Part shown: positions 13,630 to 22,543 of the stretch, one piece after another | Layout: each line of letters starts with the position of its first letter | Numbering within the stretch: position 1 is the first letter of the stretch | DNA from: CAKVLG01 sp045637805 | GTDB lineage: Bacteria; Bacillota; Clostridia; Christensenellales; UBA1242 | Length of the DNA: 46,662 nucleotides | NCBI GenBank assembly: GCA_045637805.1 | Contig: JAZUAE010000019.1 | Coordinates: 1-46,662, forward strand | Direction: 5' to 3' | Notes under the pieces: model-generated | The model's input: only the letters and a program-made list of their open reading frames with translations | Told to the model about the DNA's origin: nothing | Databases searched by the model: none | Position numbers and translations under genes: made by a program

Positions 13630-15825
13630 TTAATTTAATGCTTGCGGATTTATCTCCACAAAACACGTAACTCCTTTAACTGCATTATTATCCACAATTT
13701 TATACAACTTGTCTATAATCTCTGAAGATTTCTCTAAGCCTAAGCGCATTAAAATTTGATATCTATATTTCCCTTCAATCTTACCTACAGGCGATTTCAT
13801 TACACCTAGGTATATAAAATCTCTCAAATAGTCCTCAGATAATTCTTTGACATTATCATAATACACCTTACAAGCATTTTTTACAAGCGCTTCGTCCGTG
13901 CCCACGAAAAGTAATCTAACAATTTTAGTAAACGGTGGGTACGCAGTTGTTTCCCTGAGGTTTGCCTCTTTTTTATAAAACCCTGCATAATCATATACTG
14001 ACGCCATTTTATATATATAATGCCTTGGAACATAAGTTTGAAGAATGATCTCACCAGTTTTATCCGCTCTACCAGCCCTGCCCGCAACTTGAGTTATGAG
14101 CTGGAATGTGCGCTCGGTTGCACTGTATGAACTTTGGTACAAGCTTATATCGGCATCTATTATTCCAACTAAAGTTACTGATGGAAAATCGTGACCTTTG
14201 GCGATCATCTGAGTTCCAACAAGCACTTGAGTCTTTCCCTCTTTAAAGTCTGATAAAATTTGTACGTGTGAACCTTTATTTTGGGTTGTGTCGTTATCCA
14301 TGCGCCCAACTTTTAGATTTGGAAAATGCTCTAATAGTTCTTCAACCACTTTTTCCGTGCCACTTGAACCCTGTTTTATATCACGGCTTCCACATTCTGG
14401 ACATACATCAAAAGCTTTATATCTATTTCCACAATAATGGCATTTTAAAACATTCTCCCGCTTATGATATACGAGCGAAACATCACAATCCTTGCATTTT
14501 GCAACCCAGCCACAGTCGCGACACATTAAAAACGACGTATAGCCTCTTCTGTTTAAAAAGAGCATTGCTTGATTGCCTTCTTTTATGGTTTTTTCCAGGC
14601 TTGTGAGTAATGCATCTGAAAACAGACTACGATTACCCTTTTTTGCTTCATTAACCATATCAATTATTCTTATAGGTGGAAGCTCACGCTTGTTTATACG
14701 TTCTTTCATTTCTAACAGTTTATATGTTCCCTGCATGCAATTATAATAGCTGTCTAGTGATGGAGTCGCTGAGCCAAGCACTAAACTACAGCCAGAGAGT
14801 TTAGCACGCTGCCTTGCAACATCTATTGTGTTATATCTAGGGTGCGATTCGCTCTTATATGAGCCATCATGTTCCTCATCAATTATAATTATACCTATGT
14901 CTTTTAATGGTGCAAAAATTGCCGACCTTGCACCTATAACTATTTTTGCCAAGCCCGTCAAAATTCTTTTCCATTCATCAAAGCGCTCACCACTAGATAA
15001 TCCACTGTGAATGAGTGCAACTTTTTCGCCAAACCTTGACCTGAAGTTTGCAAGAACTTGCGGGGTCAATGAAATCTCAGGCACAAGCATAATAGCCGAC
15101 TTACCCTGACCGATGACTTTTTCTATTATATGCATATACACTTCAGTCTTGCCACTTCCAGTGACACCATGCAAAAGATATGTTGCATTTTCAGATAATA
15201 CGCTTTCAACAACGCCTTGTTGCGTTTTAGTTAATATAACAGTTTTTTCGTCAAGCTTAACATCACTGTAAGGTCGACGGAACTTAACCTCATCACGCGT
15301 AAGAATAATGCCGTCTTTTTTAAGCTTGCTTATAGCGGACTGACCATACTTTTTATTCATGTAAACTTGTGGGCGTTCACCAGAGTTTAAAAGCTCAAGG
15401 ATTGCACCACGCTGCTTATCCGCATTTGAACGCAATTGTGACAAATAAACCTTTGCCTCATCATCGCTATTTAGTCTTAAATACACTTCGACTAGTTCGT
15501 GTACTCTTCCTGAACGCATTTCGCTTGGGAGCAAAAGACGGAGCGCGTCACACATACCTATCTTGTATTCATTTTTTAAGTATTCACATAGAGCCAACTG
15601 ATCGGCATTAATTACAGGAAAAGGCTCGATTGCCGAAATTATATTTTTTACTTTGCTTTCGTCAAAATCCGCACTGTCACTTGTTCCTATTAAATACCCC
15701 TCAATCACTCTTGGGCCGAATGGGACAAACACCCTAGAGCCTACGGCTATAGGGGTTGTTAGTTTATAATCAAACACCTTGTCTATCGCACTGCTAGCGA
15801 TGTCTACTATAACTTTCCCAAACAT
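13630..15825 (-). CDS. priA: Primosomal protein N' (replication restart helicase PriA)
   Basis: The 731-residue helicase reloads the replisome at stalled forks. N-terminal 3' DNA-end binding domain (VIVDIASSAIDKVFDY), Walker A GVTGSGKTEVY, DEEH box IIIDEEHDGSYK, a zinc-binding insert with four CxxC pairs (MCRDCGWVAKCKDCD ... CHYCG ... CPECG), and C-terminal helicase motifs (QMIAKGHDFP, VAGRAGRA). No Shine-Dalgarno can be seen: the T-tract of an upstream terminator runs almost to the ATG, so expression control is unusual. Confidence 0.95.
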   Translation of the reverse strand: MFGKVIVDIASSAIDKVFDYKLTTPIAVGSRVFVPFGPRVIEGYLIGTSDSADFDESKVKNIISAIEPFPVINADQLALCEYLKNEYKIGMCDALRLLLPSEMRSGRVHELVEVYLRLNSDDEAKVYLSQLRSNADKQRGAILELLNSGERPQVYMNKKYGQSAISKLKKDGIILTRDEVKFRRPYSDVKLDEKTVILTKTQQGVVESVLSENATYLLHGVTGSGKTEVYMHIIEKVIGQGKSAIMLVPEISLTPQVLANFRSRFGEKVALIHSGLSSGERFDEWKRILTGLAKIVIGARSAIFAPLKDIGIIIIDEEHDGSYKSESHPRYNTIDVARQRAKLSGCSLVLGSATPSLDSYYNCMQGTYKLLEMKERINKRELPPIRIIDMVNEAKKGNRSLFSDALLTSLEKTIKEGNQAMLFLNRRGYTSFLMCRDCGWVAKCKDCDVSLVYHKRENVLKCHYCGNRYKAFDVCPECGSRDIKQGSSGTEKVVEELLEHFPNLKVGRMDNDTTQNKGSHVQILSDFKEGKTQVLVGTQMIAKGHDFPSVTLVGIIDADISLYQSSYSATERTFQLITQVAGRAGRADKTGEIILQTYVPRHYIYKMASVYDYAGFYKKEANLRETTAYPPFTKIVRLLFVGTDEALVKNACKVYYDNVKELSEDYLRDFIYLGVMKSPVGKIEGKYRYQILMRLGLEKSSEIIDKLYKIVDNNAVKGVTCFVEINPQALN

Positions 15826-15828
15826 AAA

Positions 15829-15854
15829 ACAAAAAAGCCAGCAAAGTGCTGGCT
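15829..15854 (-). terminator. Terminator/attenuator between rpoZ and priA
   Basis: On the minus strand: perfect stem AGCCAGCA/TGCTGGCT with loop CTT, then TTTTTG. Its 3' end is only 3-4 nt from the priA start codon, so priA either needs readthrough or has another promoter. Confidence 0.85.
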
Positions 15855-15863
15855 GCTTTCTCC

Positions 15864-16076
15864 TTATTTCTCTTCCCTATTAAAATCAACAGAAAACTCG
15901 CCTTTGTAAAACTCAGCGCTTGCATATTCTATCGGTTTAATCTTTTGATTGTCACGGAAGAAGTCAGGTCTTTCAATGAGCAAAGCTTTTGCTCTTTTAC
16001 TAACTACGCTAGCTAAAGCGTATTTACAAGTAGCCTTTTTGAATAATTCTTCTATTGGTGGATCAATCATTGCCAT
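15864..16076 (-). CDS. rpoZ: RNA polymerase omega subunit
   Basis: The 70-residue protein starts MAMIDPPIEELFKKATCKYA, followed by the omega core LASVVSKRAKALL and a KPIEYASAEFYKGEF tail. It helps assemble and stabilise RNA polymerase. AAGGAG lies 9 nt before the ATG. In Bacillus the order is gmk-rpoZ-coaBC-priA; here gmk and coaBC are not adjacent, and ligA/pcrA lie upstream. Confidence 0.88.
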   Translation of the reverse strand: MAMIDPPIEELFKKATCKYALASVVSKRAKALLIERPDFFRDNQKIKPIEYASAEFYKGEFSVDFNREEK

Positions 16077-16099
16077 ATATTTAATCTCCTTACAAAATA

Positions 16100-16130
16100 A
16101 TTATAACATACCTTTAAGCATCAGTTGCAA
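16100..16130 (-). promoter_or_regulatory. Probable promoter of rpoZ
   Basis: On the minus strand: TTGCAA (16130-16125), a long 19-nt spacer, and an extended -10 TGTTATAAT (box 16105-16100). The extended -10 may compensate for spacing. Confidence 0.5.
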
Positions 16131-16145
16131 CTAATTTTTTAATTT

Positions 16146-18101
16146 TTATAGATTATTTTTAAACTCCGATTCGTCAATTATTTTGATGCCAAGTTTCTTT
16201 GCTTTGTCAAGTTTACTTCCCGCATTGTCACCAGCGAGTACTACGTCCGTTAAAGCAGACACTGAAGACATTATTTCTCCGCCGCGCTCTTCAATTAAGG
16301 CGCCCGCCTTTGACCTTGTAAACTCTGTAAGTGAGCCAGTTAATACAAACTTTTTGCCCGCAAAAAACGCATTTTCGCTTGAAATGGTTGCATTTTCCGC
16401 TAATTTTAAGCCGATTTTAAACAAATTTTGTATTTCATGTCTATTAAACTCGTCATGAAAGAAATGATATATTTCACTCGCAGTTATCTCAGCAATGTCT
16501 GGCAGTTTGATTAAATCTTCCTTGGTTGCATCAATTAATGCATCAAGGGTTTTGAAGTGTTTTGCAAGATTTGCCGCAGTCTTTTTACCAACGCAGCCAG
16601 CACCGAGGGAATAAATAAAACTTGAAAGTCTAACATTTTTACTTTTTTCAATAGACTCAAGTGTGTTTGAAATCTTTTTATCTTTAAAACCTTCAATCTT
16701 AGACAAGTCTTCAGCTGTCAATTTATAAATATCTGAAAATTCAGTTACACCTAAGTCGTGATATAATCGTTCTATGGTTTTGCCAGAGAGCCCTTCAATG
16801 TTCATTGCATCACGTGTAACAAAGTGTGAAAGTCTTTCAATAATTTGTTTAGAGCAACCTGTATGATTTGGGCAGTATAGGTTTGCCTCAGTTTCCTCTA
16901 AAGGAGTGTTACACACTGGGCATACGCTTGGTTTTTTTACTGGCATACTATCGTTAGCTGCCTCTTCGACGCCTAGTATTTCAGGAATTACATCGTTACT
17001 TCTGCGGAGCAGTACTCTATCTTTTATTCGAACTTTTTTACGCAAGATGTCGTTATAGTTATTTAGTGTTGCACGTTTTACCGTCACCCCACAAAGTTCA
17101 ACAGGCTCAAGAAGTGCTACAGGTGTTAATTTTCCAGTTCTCCCAACCTGCCAAGAAACTTCCTGTAAAATTGTAGAGGTTTCTTCAGCTTCAAACTTAT
17201 ATGCCAGGTCACCGCGTGGAAATTTTGCAGTAAACCCAAGTTCACTTTTAACATTTAAATCATTAATCTTGATAACAACACCATCTATTAAGAAGTCTAG
17301 TGTCGGTCTAATTTTTCCAGCCTTTTTTATTATATCTTTAACTTCATTAATAGAATTTGCCACATAAAAGAAATCTGAAACATAAAACCCGTTTTCTATT
17401 AAAAACTCATGCTCCTCACTTTGCTTGTTAAAACGTTTTCCTTCAATGTATGAAATGTTATATGCAAAAAAATCCAAGTTTCGATCACGAGTTTCCTTTG
17501 GGTCAAGGTTGCGAATAGCTCCCGCAGCCGCATTTCTAGCATTTTTTAATGGCTCGATTGCTGTTTTGTTAAACTTTTCAAGCTCTGAAAGTTTCATGAT
17601 GCCCTCACCTTGAACCACAACCTTACCTTTATATTTAATTGAAAGTGGAATTGTTCTTATAGTTTTTATCTGAGTTGTAACATCTTCGCCTATTTCACCA
17701 TTACCACGAGTTGCCGCTTGAACCAAAAAGCCATTTTCATAGCGAAGTGCTAAGCTCAATCCATCAAATTTGTACTCTACAGTGAACTCAGTTTTATATG
17801 ATATAAGTTTTTGATTTCTCTCATTCCATTCATCAATCTCACTTTCATTTTGAGCCTTGTCTAAGCTGTATAAACGCTCTATATGTTTTACTTTTTCAAA
17901 GCCGTCCAAAATCTCAGAGCCTACGCGCTGCGTTGGCGATGATGGAAGAACAATACCCGTTTCTTTCTCAAGCAAAACGAGCTGGTCATAAAGTGCGTCC
18001 CATTCTTTATCAGTAATGGTTGGCTTATCCAGTGAATAATAATTATAACTATGCTGGTTTATTATTTTTACCAGTTCTTCCATTCTTGAAATTTTATCCA
18101 T
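16146..18101 (-). CDS. ligA: NAD-dependent DNA ligase LigA
   Basis: The 651-residue protein seals nicks using NAD. Order of domains: Ia (N-terminal, YYSLDKPTITDKEWDALYDQL), adenylation site EYKFDGLSLALRY (the KxDG lysine), OB fold, zinc finger (CPVC..CPNHTGC), helix-hairpin-helix repeats (IEGLSGKTIERL, LYSLGAG-type), and a C-terminal BRCT domain (FAGKKFVLTGSLTEFTR). AAGGAG precedes the ATG and pcrA ends 9 nt upstream: a pcrA-ligA operon, an order seen in many Firmicutes. Confidence 0.97.
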   Translation of the reverse strand: MDKISRMEELVKIINQHSYNYYSLDKPTITDKEWDALYDQLVLLEKETGIVLPSSPTQRVGSEILDGFEKVKHIERLYSLDKAQNESEIDEWNERNQKLISYKTEFTVEYKFDGLSLALRYENGFLVQAATRGNGEIGEDVTTQIKTIRTIPLSIKYKGKVVVQGEGIMKLSELEKFNKTAIEPLKNARNAAAGAIRNLDPKETRDRNLDFFAYNISYIEGKRFNKQSEEHEFLIENGFYVSDFFYVANSINEVKDIIKKAGKIRPTLDFLIDGVVIKINDLNVKSELGFTAKFPRGDLAYKFEAEETSTILQEVSWQVGRTGKLTPVALLEPVELCGVTVKRATLNNYNDILRKKVRIKDRVLLRRSNDVIPEILGVEEAANDSMPVKKPSVCPVCNTPLEETEANLYCPNHTGCSKQIIERLSHFVTRDAMNIEGLSGKTIERLYHDLGVTEFSDIYKLTAEDLSKIEGFKDKKISNTLESIEKSKNVRLSSFIYSLGAGCVGKKTAANLAKHFKTLDALIDATKEDLIKLPDIAEITASEIYHFFHDEFNRHEIQNLFKIGLKLAENATISSENAFFAGKKFVLTGSLTEFTRSKAGALIEERGGEIMSSVSALTDVVLAGDNAGSKLDKAKKLGIKIIDESEFKNNL

Positions 18102-18110
18102 ACTTTCTCC

Positions 18111-20363
18111 TTATTCAATTATTTCCAGTTTGGCAAACTTTAACGATAAAGTTTTTATACCAACTGTATCAAACTTAACGGTAACAAATCCACCTATAAA
18201 ATCTGTAACTCCAAGTGTAACTGTGCCTTCACCAAAATGTTCATGACGAACCCTTGTACCTGTCTTATATGAGCTAAATGGTGCATTTTGCGAGCCTAAA
18301 GCTGCAGGTTTTGCGGTTTTTGGCATACTTTCACTTGAAGAATTAACATTTACAATATTAATTCTTGTTGAAAGTCTGTGCTCCCTATTTGTGATGCGTC
18401 TATCCATAATTTCATCGCTATCTGAGTAATATCTATCTGTCAATTTTTCACTAGGCTCATCTTGAATATCACAACATTCTTTTAAAAATCTTGATGGTTT
18501 CGTGTATTCAATAGACTTGGTCTCAAACGAAAACTTTGTTCGAGCTCTAGACATAAATAATCTTTCTTTTGCCCTTGTTATTGCAACATACATCAGTCTA
18601 CGTTCTTCTTCAAGTTCATTTTCATCTTCACTGTTTATTGCTCTCGATAATGGGAAAAGTCCATCGTTTAATCCTATTATAAATACAACTTTAAATTCAA
18701 GCCCCTTAGCAGCGTGCACGGTAATTAAAGAAACATTGTTATCTTCCGCGTCCATATTGTCTATATCACGCATGAGTGTAATTGATTGCAAATAATCTTC
18801 AAGTGTTGCACCTGAGTTCGCATCATCAAACTCTTTTACCGATAACAAGAAATCATCAACGTTCATTTGTTTGTTTAAGTCATCATCAGTCTTGTCACCA
18901 AGTGCTTCTTTTATACCAACAACTTTTACAACCTCACACGCAAAATCGTAAAGTGACATTGTATCTTTCTTCTGCTGGAGATCTGTAAACATCTTTCGAA
19001 CAGGAAGCAATGCGTTTGTAAGTGCTGTGCTCAAGTTTATTGAATTCATAGCACACTCAAACATGCTTACCCCCTCACTTTCGGCTGTAACTTCAAGCTC
19101 AGAAATTTTAACATCGCCTATTCCCTTCTTTGGAAATGTAAGCATACGTCTTGTTGCCTCATCGTCCTTTGGATTTGAAAGCAATCTTAAATAACTAATG
19201 GTATCCTTGATTTCTTTTCTTTCAAAGAATTTAAATCCACCATAAACCTTATATGGAACACCATAAGTTATTAATTTTTCTTCGACTGCACGCGACAATG
19301 CGTTTACTCGCATTAAAACAGCAAAGTCACTATACTGTAAACCTGAAAACTCTGCTAATCTTTTGATATTTTCAGCAACCCATTCAGCCTCTTCCGACTC
19401 ATTATATGTTGAAAACTCCTCAACTCTTGTGCCATCATCATTTGCAGTCCAAAGCACTTTTTCTAGCCTGTTTTTATTAAGGGATATTAACTTGTTCGCC
19501 TTGTCTAAAATCTTCTTTGTTGACCTATAGTTTTGTTCAAGTTTAAACACGCCAGCATTAGGATAATCTTTTTGAAACTGCATAACATTGTATGCATCAG
19601 CGCCACGCCAAGAATAAATACACTGATCTTCGTCACCAACTACAAATATATTATTGTGCTTTGAGCCAAGAAGCTGCACTAAAGCATACTGGATATGGTT
19701 TGTATCCTGAAACTCATCGACATGAATGTATTGAAATTTGTTTTGATAATACTCTAACACGTCTGGATTTGTTTTAAAAAGATCATAAGTTTTTGTAAGA
19801 AGGTCATCAAAATCTAATGCGTTGCATTTTTTAAGTTCTTTTTCATAAGCGCTCATGATATTTATAATAATATTTGACTTACGATTTCCCACTATGAGCT
19901 CAGCATAGTTTTCAGGTGTCTTCATATTGTTTTTTGCGTTAGATATATGCCAAGAAATATTTTCAACTTTAAGAGATTCGTCAGCACCAAACTCTTGCAT
20001 AAAACGCTTGATTGTTCTATCTTTTTCTTGATCGCCGTAAATTGAAAAACTAGATGTGTAACCTAGTGCCGCAATATCACGTCTTAGTATTCGTGTACAC
20101 ATACTGTGGAAGGTGCTGACCCACATATCGTCAATATTATCGACCATACGAGAAAGACGCTCCTTCATTTCGTTAGCGGCTTTGTTTGTAAACGTTATTG
20201 CTAAAATATTACGCGGATTCACACCGCTATCTACAAGGTGTGCTATTCTATGCGTAAGCATTCGTGTTTTACCTGATCCTGCTCCTGCTGTGACCAAGAC
20301 TGGTCCATTTTTTAGCTCGGCAGGTTTACGTTGTTCTTCACTTAAATTATCTAGTATATTCAT
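18111..20363 (-). CDS. pcrA: ATP-dependent DNA helicase PcrA (UvrD family)
   Basis: The 750-residue SF1A helicase is used in repair and plasmid or fork processing. Visible: Q-motif LSEEQRKPAE, Walker A TAGAGSGKTRMLTHR, Walker B VDEFQDTNHIQY, GDEDQCIYSWRGA, VSLITVHAAKGLEF and ERRLMYVAITRA. The C-terminal RNA-polymerase-binding tudor-like module is present (TGTRVRHEHFGEGTV). AAGGA lies before the ATG. A 10-bp-arm palindrome covers its -10 region. Confidence 0.96.
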   Translation of the reverse strand: MNILDNLSEEQRKPAELKNGPVLVTAGAGSGKTRMLTHRIAHLVDSGVNPRNILAITFTNKAANEMKERLSRMVDNIDDMWVSTFHSMCTRILRRDIAALGYTSSFSIYGDQEKDRTIKRFMQEFGADESLKVENISWHISNAKNNMKTPENYAELIVGNRKSNIIINIMSAYEKELKKCNALDFDDLLTKTYDLFKTNPDVLEYYQNKFQYIHVDEFQDTNHIQYALVQLLGSKHNNIFVVGDEDQCIYSWRGADAYNVMQFQKDYPNAGVFKLEQNYRSTKKILDKANKLISLNKNRLEKVLWTANDDGTRVEEFSTYNESEEAEWVAENIKRLAEFSGLQYSDFAVLMRVNALSRAVEEKLITYGVPYKVYGGFKFFERKEIKDTISYLRLLSNPKDDEATRRMLTFPKKGIGDVKISELEVTAESEGVSMFECAMNSINLSTALTNALLPVRKMFTDLQQKKDTMSLYDFACEVVKVVGIKEALGDKTDDDLNKQMNVDDFLLSVKEFDDANSGATLEDYLQSITLMRDIDNMDAEDNNVSLITVHAAKGLEFKVVFIIGLNDGLFPLSRAINSEDENELEEERRLMYVAITRAKERLFMSRARTKFSFETKSIEYTKPSRFLKECCDIQDEPSEKLTDRYYSDSDEIMDRRITNREHRLSTRINIVNVNSSSESMPKTAKPAALGSQNAPFSSYKTGTRVRHEHFGEGTVTLGVTDFIGGFVTVKFDTVGIKTLSLKFAKLEIIE

Positions 20364-20370
20364 AAAAAAT

Positions 20371-20394
20371 CCTTATGTTAATTATAACATAAGG
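20371..20394. promoter_or_regulatory. Palindrome over the pcrA -10 box (possible operator)
   Basis: Perfect inverted repeat with arms CCTTATGTTA and TAACATAAGG around a 4-nt centre. It contains the TATAAT box of the pcrA promoter. It does not match the Firmicutes LexA box (CGAACATATGTTCG-like). Confidence 0.5.
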
Positions 20395-20410
20395 ACAACT
20401 CTTAAATCAA
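20381..20410 (-). promoter_or_regulatory. Promoter of pcrA-ligA
   Basis: On the minus strand: TTGATT (20410-20405), 18-nt spacer with TATGT extension, TATAAT (20386-20381). The -35 overlaps the stop of the upstream gene. Confidence 0.65.
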
Positions 20411-20757
20411 AGGATTTTTTGCTCCTTTAAATATTTTTCTCGTAGTAAATTATAACGTTTTGATAGACCTAAAATATACTTTTCCTTTTCAATAGCTGAA
20501 AGATTTTCATACAAATTATTATCAATCAATTCTTTAAGTGGATAAGGATTGTCTATATTCTTGTCTAACATATTTTTTACTTTAACATACAATTTATCGT
20601 CTTCTAGTTCTTTTTCAAATGACGCCATTTTATAGCTTACAGCGCATCGTTTTATCACATTTTCTGCTCTTTCTGCGGTCGCAAATCTGCCAGCATTTAA
20701 TCCTACGGACTTCAGTCTATTTTTTGCCTTTTGTGCAAGAGATTTTAATGTATTCAT
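20407..20757 (-). CDS. Hypothetical small basic helical protein
   Basis: The 116-residue product is not recognised. The N-terminus is basic (MNTLKSLAQKAKNRLKSVGL) and the rest looks alpha-helical with charged heptad-like stretches (EKELEDDKLYVKVKNMLDKN; KYILGLSKRYNLLREKYLKE). No signal peptide or membrane segment. AAGGAG precedes the ATG, and a TATAAT box lies about 40 nt upstream. It lies just before pcrA on the same strand, but pcrA has its own promoter. Confidence 0.6.
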   Translation of the reverse strand: MNTLKSLAQKAKNRLKSVGLNAGRFATAERAENVIKRCAVSYKMASFEKELEDDKLYVKVKNMLDKNIDNPYPLKELIDNNLYENLSAIEKEKYILGLSKRYNLLREKYLKEQKIL

Positions 20758-20880
20758 ATATCGCTCCTTGCCTTAAGCGTTTCACATTATACAACGAATC
20801 AATAGCATTTAAACCCTCATTACAAAATAAGACAAAAGAAGTCAAAACTACTTTTTAGCCCTATTTTGTTAAAAAAAACA

Positions 20881-20909
20881 TTGACAAACATTGTCTGAAT
20901 ATTTATAAT
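20881..20909 (+). promoter_or_regulatory. Promoter of rpsU
   Basis: TTGACA (20881-20886), 17-nt spacer, TATAAT (20904-20909): a full consensus sigma-A promoter. Confidence 0.88.
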
Positions 20910-20943
20910 ATCTTTTAGAAAATGTCGGGAGGTGAAACAGAGT

Positions 20944-21123
20944 ATGAGTACAGTTAAAGTTGGCGAAACAGAGAGCTTAGAAAGCGCACTTAAACGTTTT
21001 AAGAGAAAATGCCAAAAAGACGGTATCACAGCAGACCTTCGTAAACACGAATGCTATGTTAAGCCTAGCGTTAAAAAGAAACTTAAAAGCGAAGCTGCAC
21101 AAAAGCGTTCTCGCAAAGGTTAA
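20944..21123 (+). CDS. rpsU: Small ribosomal subunit protein bS21
   Basis: The 59-residue protein has the S21 pattern: VGETESLESALKRFKRKCQKDGI, then RKHECYVKPSVKKKLKSEAAQKR. The ATG at 20944 lies about 10 nt after GGGAGG; an in-frame GTG at 20932 overlaps that site and is rejected. In Bacillus rpsU lies downstream of mtaB on the same strand; here it is convergent with mtaB, so the segment has been inverted or reinserted. Confidence 0.95.
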   Translation: MSTVKVGETESLESALKRFKRKCQKDGITADLRKHECYVKPSVKKKLKSEAAQKRSRKG

Positions 21124-21132
21124 TAAAAAAAG

Positions 21133-21161
21133 AAAAATTCAGGTTGTTGCCTGAATTTTTT
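21133..21161 (+). terminator. Terminator of rpsU
   Basis: Stem AAAAATTCAGG/CCTGAATTTTT followed by T-rich sequence. Confidence 0.85.
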
Positions 21162-21221
21162 ATTGTCTAATTTTATTTTAAAACTACACTTTTTGCAGTA
21201 AAATCATCAAAAACACCCTAC

Positions 21222-21265
21222 TTATTAACAATTTTTAGTTAAAAACTGCAAATTTTTGTTAATAA
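21222..21265. repeat. AT-rich inverted repeat after mtaB
   Basis: Arms TTATTAACA (21222-21230) and TGTTAATAA (21257-21265) directly follow the mtaB stop. A second pair (TTTGCAGT near 21192 and ACTGCAAA at 21245-21252) could form a competing stem. Probably a weak 3' structure for the chaperone-operon mRNA. Confidence 0.4.
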
Positions 21266-22534
21266 CTAGCATAAAACAGCTTTTGCACCGTCACCATACT
21301 CTGAGTCTATTTTTACGTTTACAAAAGTGTTTGGTGTAAGCGCTTTTTCAGCATTAATATAACACTTTATATAGTTTTTTGTGTGTCCTACATAATAACC
21401 ATCCACTTTTTCTTCAACTAATACCTCGTGCACGAGACCGATATTTTTTTGAATAAAACTAGATTTCATTTGTTTTGCAATTTTTGTAAGCATTTTTACC
21501 CTTTCAGGGACGTTTTTTGCGATATTTTTAAGTTTTAACGCTATCGTACCATTCCTTGGTGAAAACGGAAAAATATGCATTTCACTAAAGTTTGCGCGTT
21601 TTACTGTTTCCATTGTTTCATTAAAACATTCATCACTTTCAGTCGGAAAACCTACTATACAGTCGGTTGTTATTCCAGCATTTGGAAAATACTCACGAAT
21701 TAAATTAACCTTTTCTAAAAATTCTTCTTTTGTATAATGTCTATTCATATCACGAAGAACTGTGTTAGAGCCACTTTGCATAGACAAGTGAAAGTGTGGA
21801 CAAAAGTTATCCATGCCACGCAAAACTTGTAAAAACTCTGGAGTTACAACATTTGCCTCAAGCGAGCTTATTCTAAACCTAACGACTCTGTCTTGAAACA
21901 GTTTTACAACATCTGTTAATGTTTTCTTATAACCAAGATCGCTGCCATAGCCCGACATATTTATACCAGTTAAAATAATTTCGTTAGTTTCTTTTTCGAG
22001 TGAGTTTATTTCTTTTTCTATACATGAAAGTTCCCTACTGCGTTCGCGTCCGCGAAGATATGGTATGAGACAGTATGTACAAAAATTATTGCAACCGTCT
22101 TGAATTTTTATATAACATCTTGTACGATTTTTAATAGGAGTATAAATTTCTTCATATACAGGAACAATTTGTGTGTCAGATATTTTTTTATTAATTTCAC
22201 TCTCTATCATTTCGACAATCTTTGTCTTACTAGACGTGCCACAAACTCCTTTAACACCCTCTTTTTCTAAGAACTTTTCAGGCGAGTTTTGTGATGAACA
22301 ACCACACACAAATATATCGGCATTTGGGTTTAGTTTTTTCACTTTTGCAATCAACCCTCTTGACTTTCTTTCAGACTCATTAGTTACAGCGCAAGTGTTT
22401 AATACAAAAATATCGGCCTTTTCTAGACCGATTGAAACGGTATAGCCTTTCTTTTGCAAAAGAGACGCTATACCTAAACTTTCATACTGGTTGACTTTGC
22501 AGCCAAGTGTTATGATTGATACACTTTTCTTCAT
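21266..22534 (-). CDS. mtaB: tRNA (t6A37) methylthiotransferase MtaB
   Basis: The 422-residue radical SAM enzyme converts t6A37 to ms2t6A37. The N-terminal UPF0004 domain has three cysteines (TLGCKVNQYES, NTCAVTNESERKS, VCGCSSQ), the radical SAM motif is CNNFCTYCLIPYLRGRERSR, and a C-terminal TRAM domain follows (from about 355). It follows dnaJ by 9 nt and ends the chaperone operon; prmA and rsmE, usual between dnaJ and mtaB in Bacillus, are missing. Confidence 0.93.
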   Translation of the reverse strand: MKKSVSIITLGCKVNQYESLGIASLLQKKGYTVSIGLEKADIFVLNTCAVTNESERKSRGLIAKVKKLNPNADIFVCGCSSQNSPEKFLEKEGVKGVCGTSSKTKIVEMIESEINKKISDTQIVPVYEEIYTPIKNRTRCYIKIQDGCNNFCTYCLIPYLRGRERSRELSCIEKEINSLEKETNEIILTGINMSGYGSDLGYKKTLTDVVKLFQDRVVRFRISSLEANVVTPEFLQVLRGMDNFCPHFHLSMQSGSNTVLRDMNRHYTKEEFLEKVNLIREYFPNAGITTDCIVGFPTESDECFNETMETVKRANFSEMHIFPFSPRNGTIALKLKNIAKNVPERVKMLTKIAKQMKSSFIQKNIGLVHEVLVEEKVDGYYVGHTKNYIKCYINAEKALTPNTFVNVKIDSEYGDGAKAVLC

Positions 22535-22543
22535 TTGTATTTC

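Noticed and set aside
13628..13666. Longer def start at GTG 13666
   Set aside because: Adds 13 residues without family support; the ATG just after the priA stop gives the normal peptide deformylase N-terminus.
15829..15854. Hairpin before priA as a metabolite riboswitch expression platform
   Set aside because: No aptamer-like structured leader precedes it; rpoZ coding sequence lies directly upstream.
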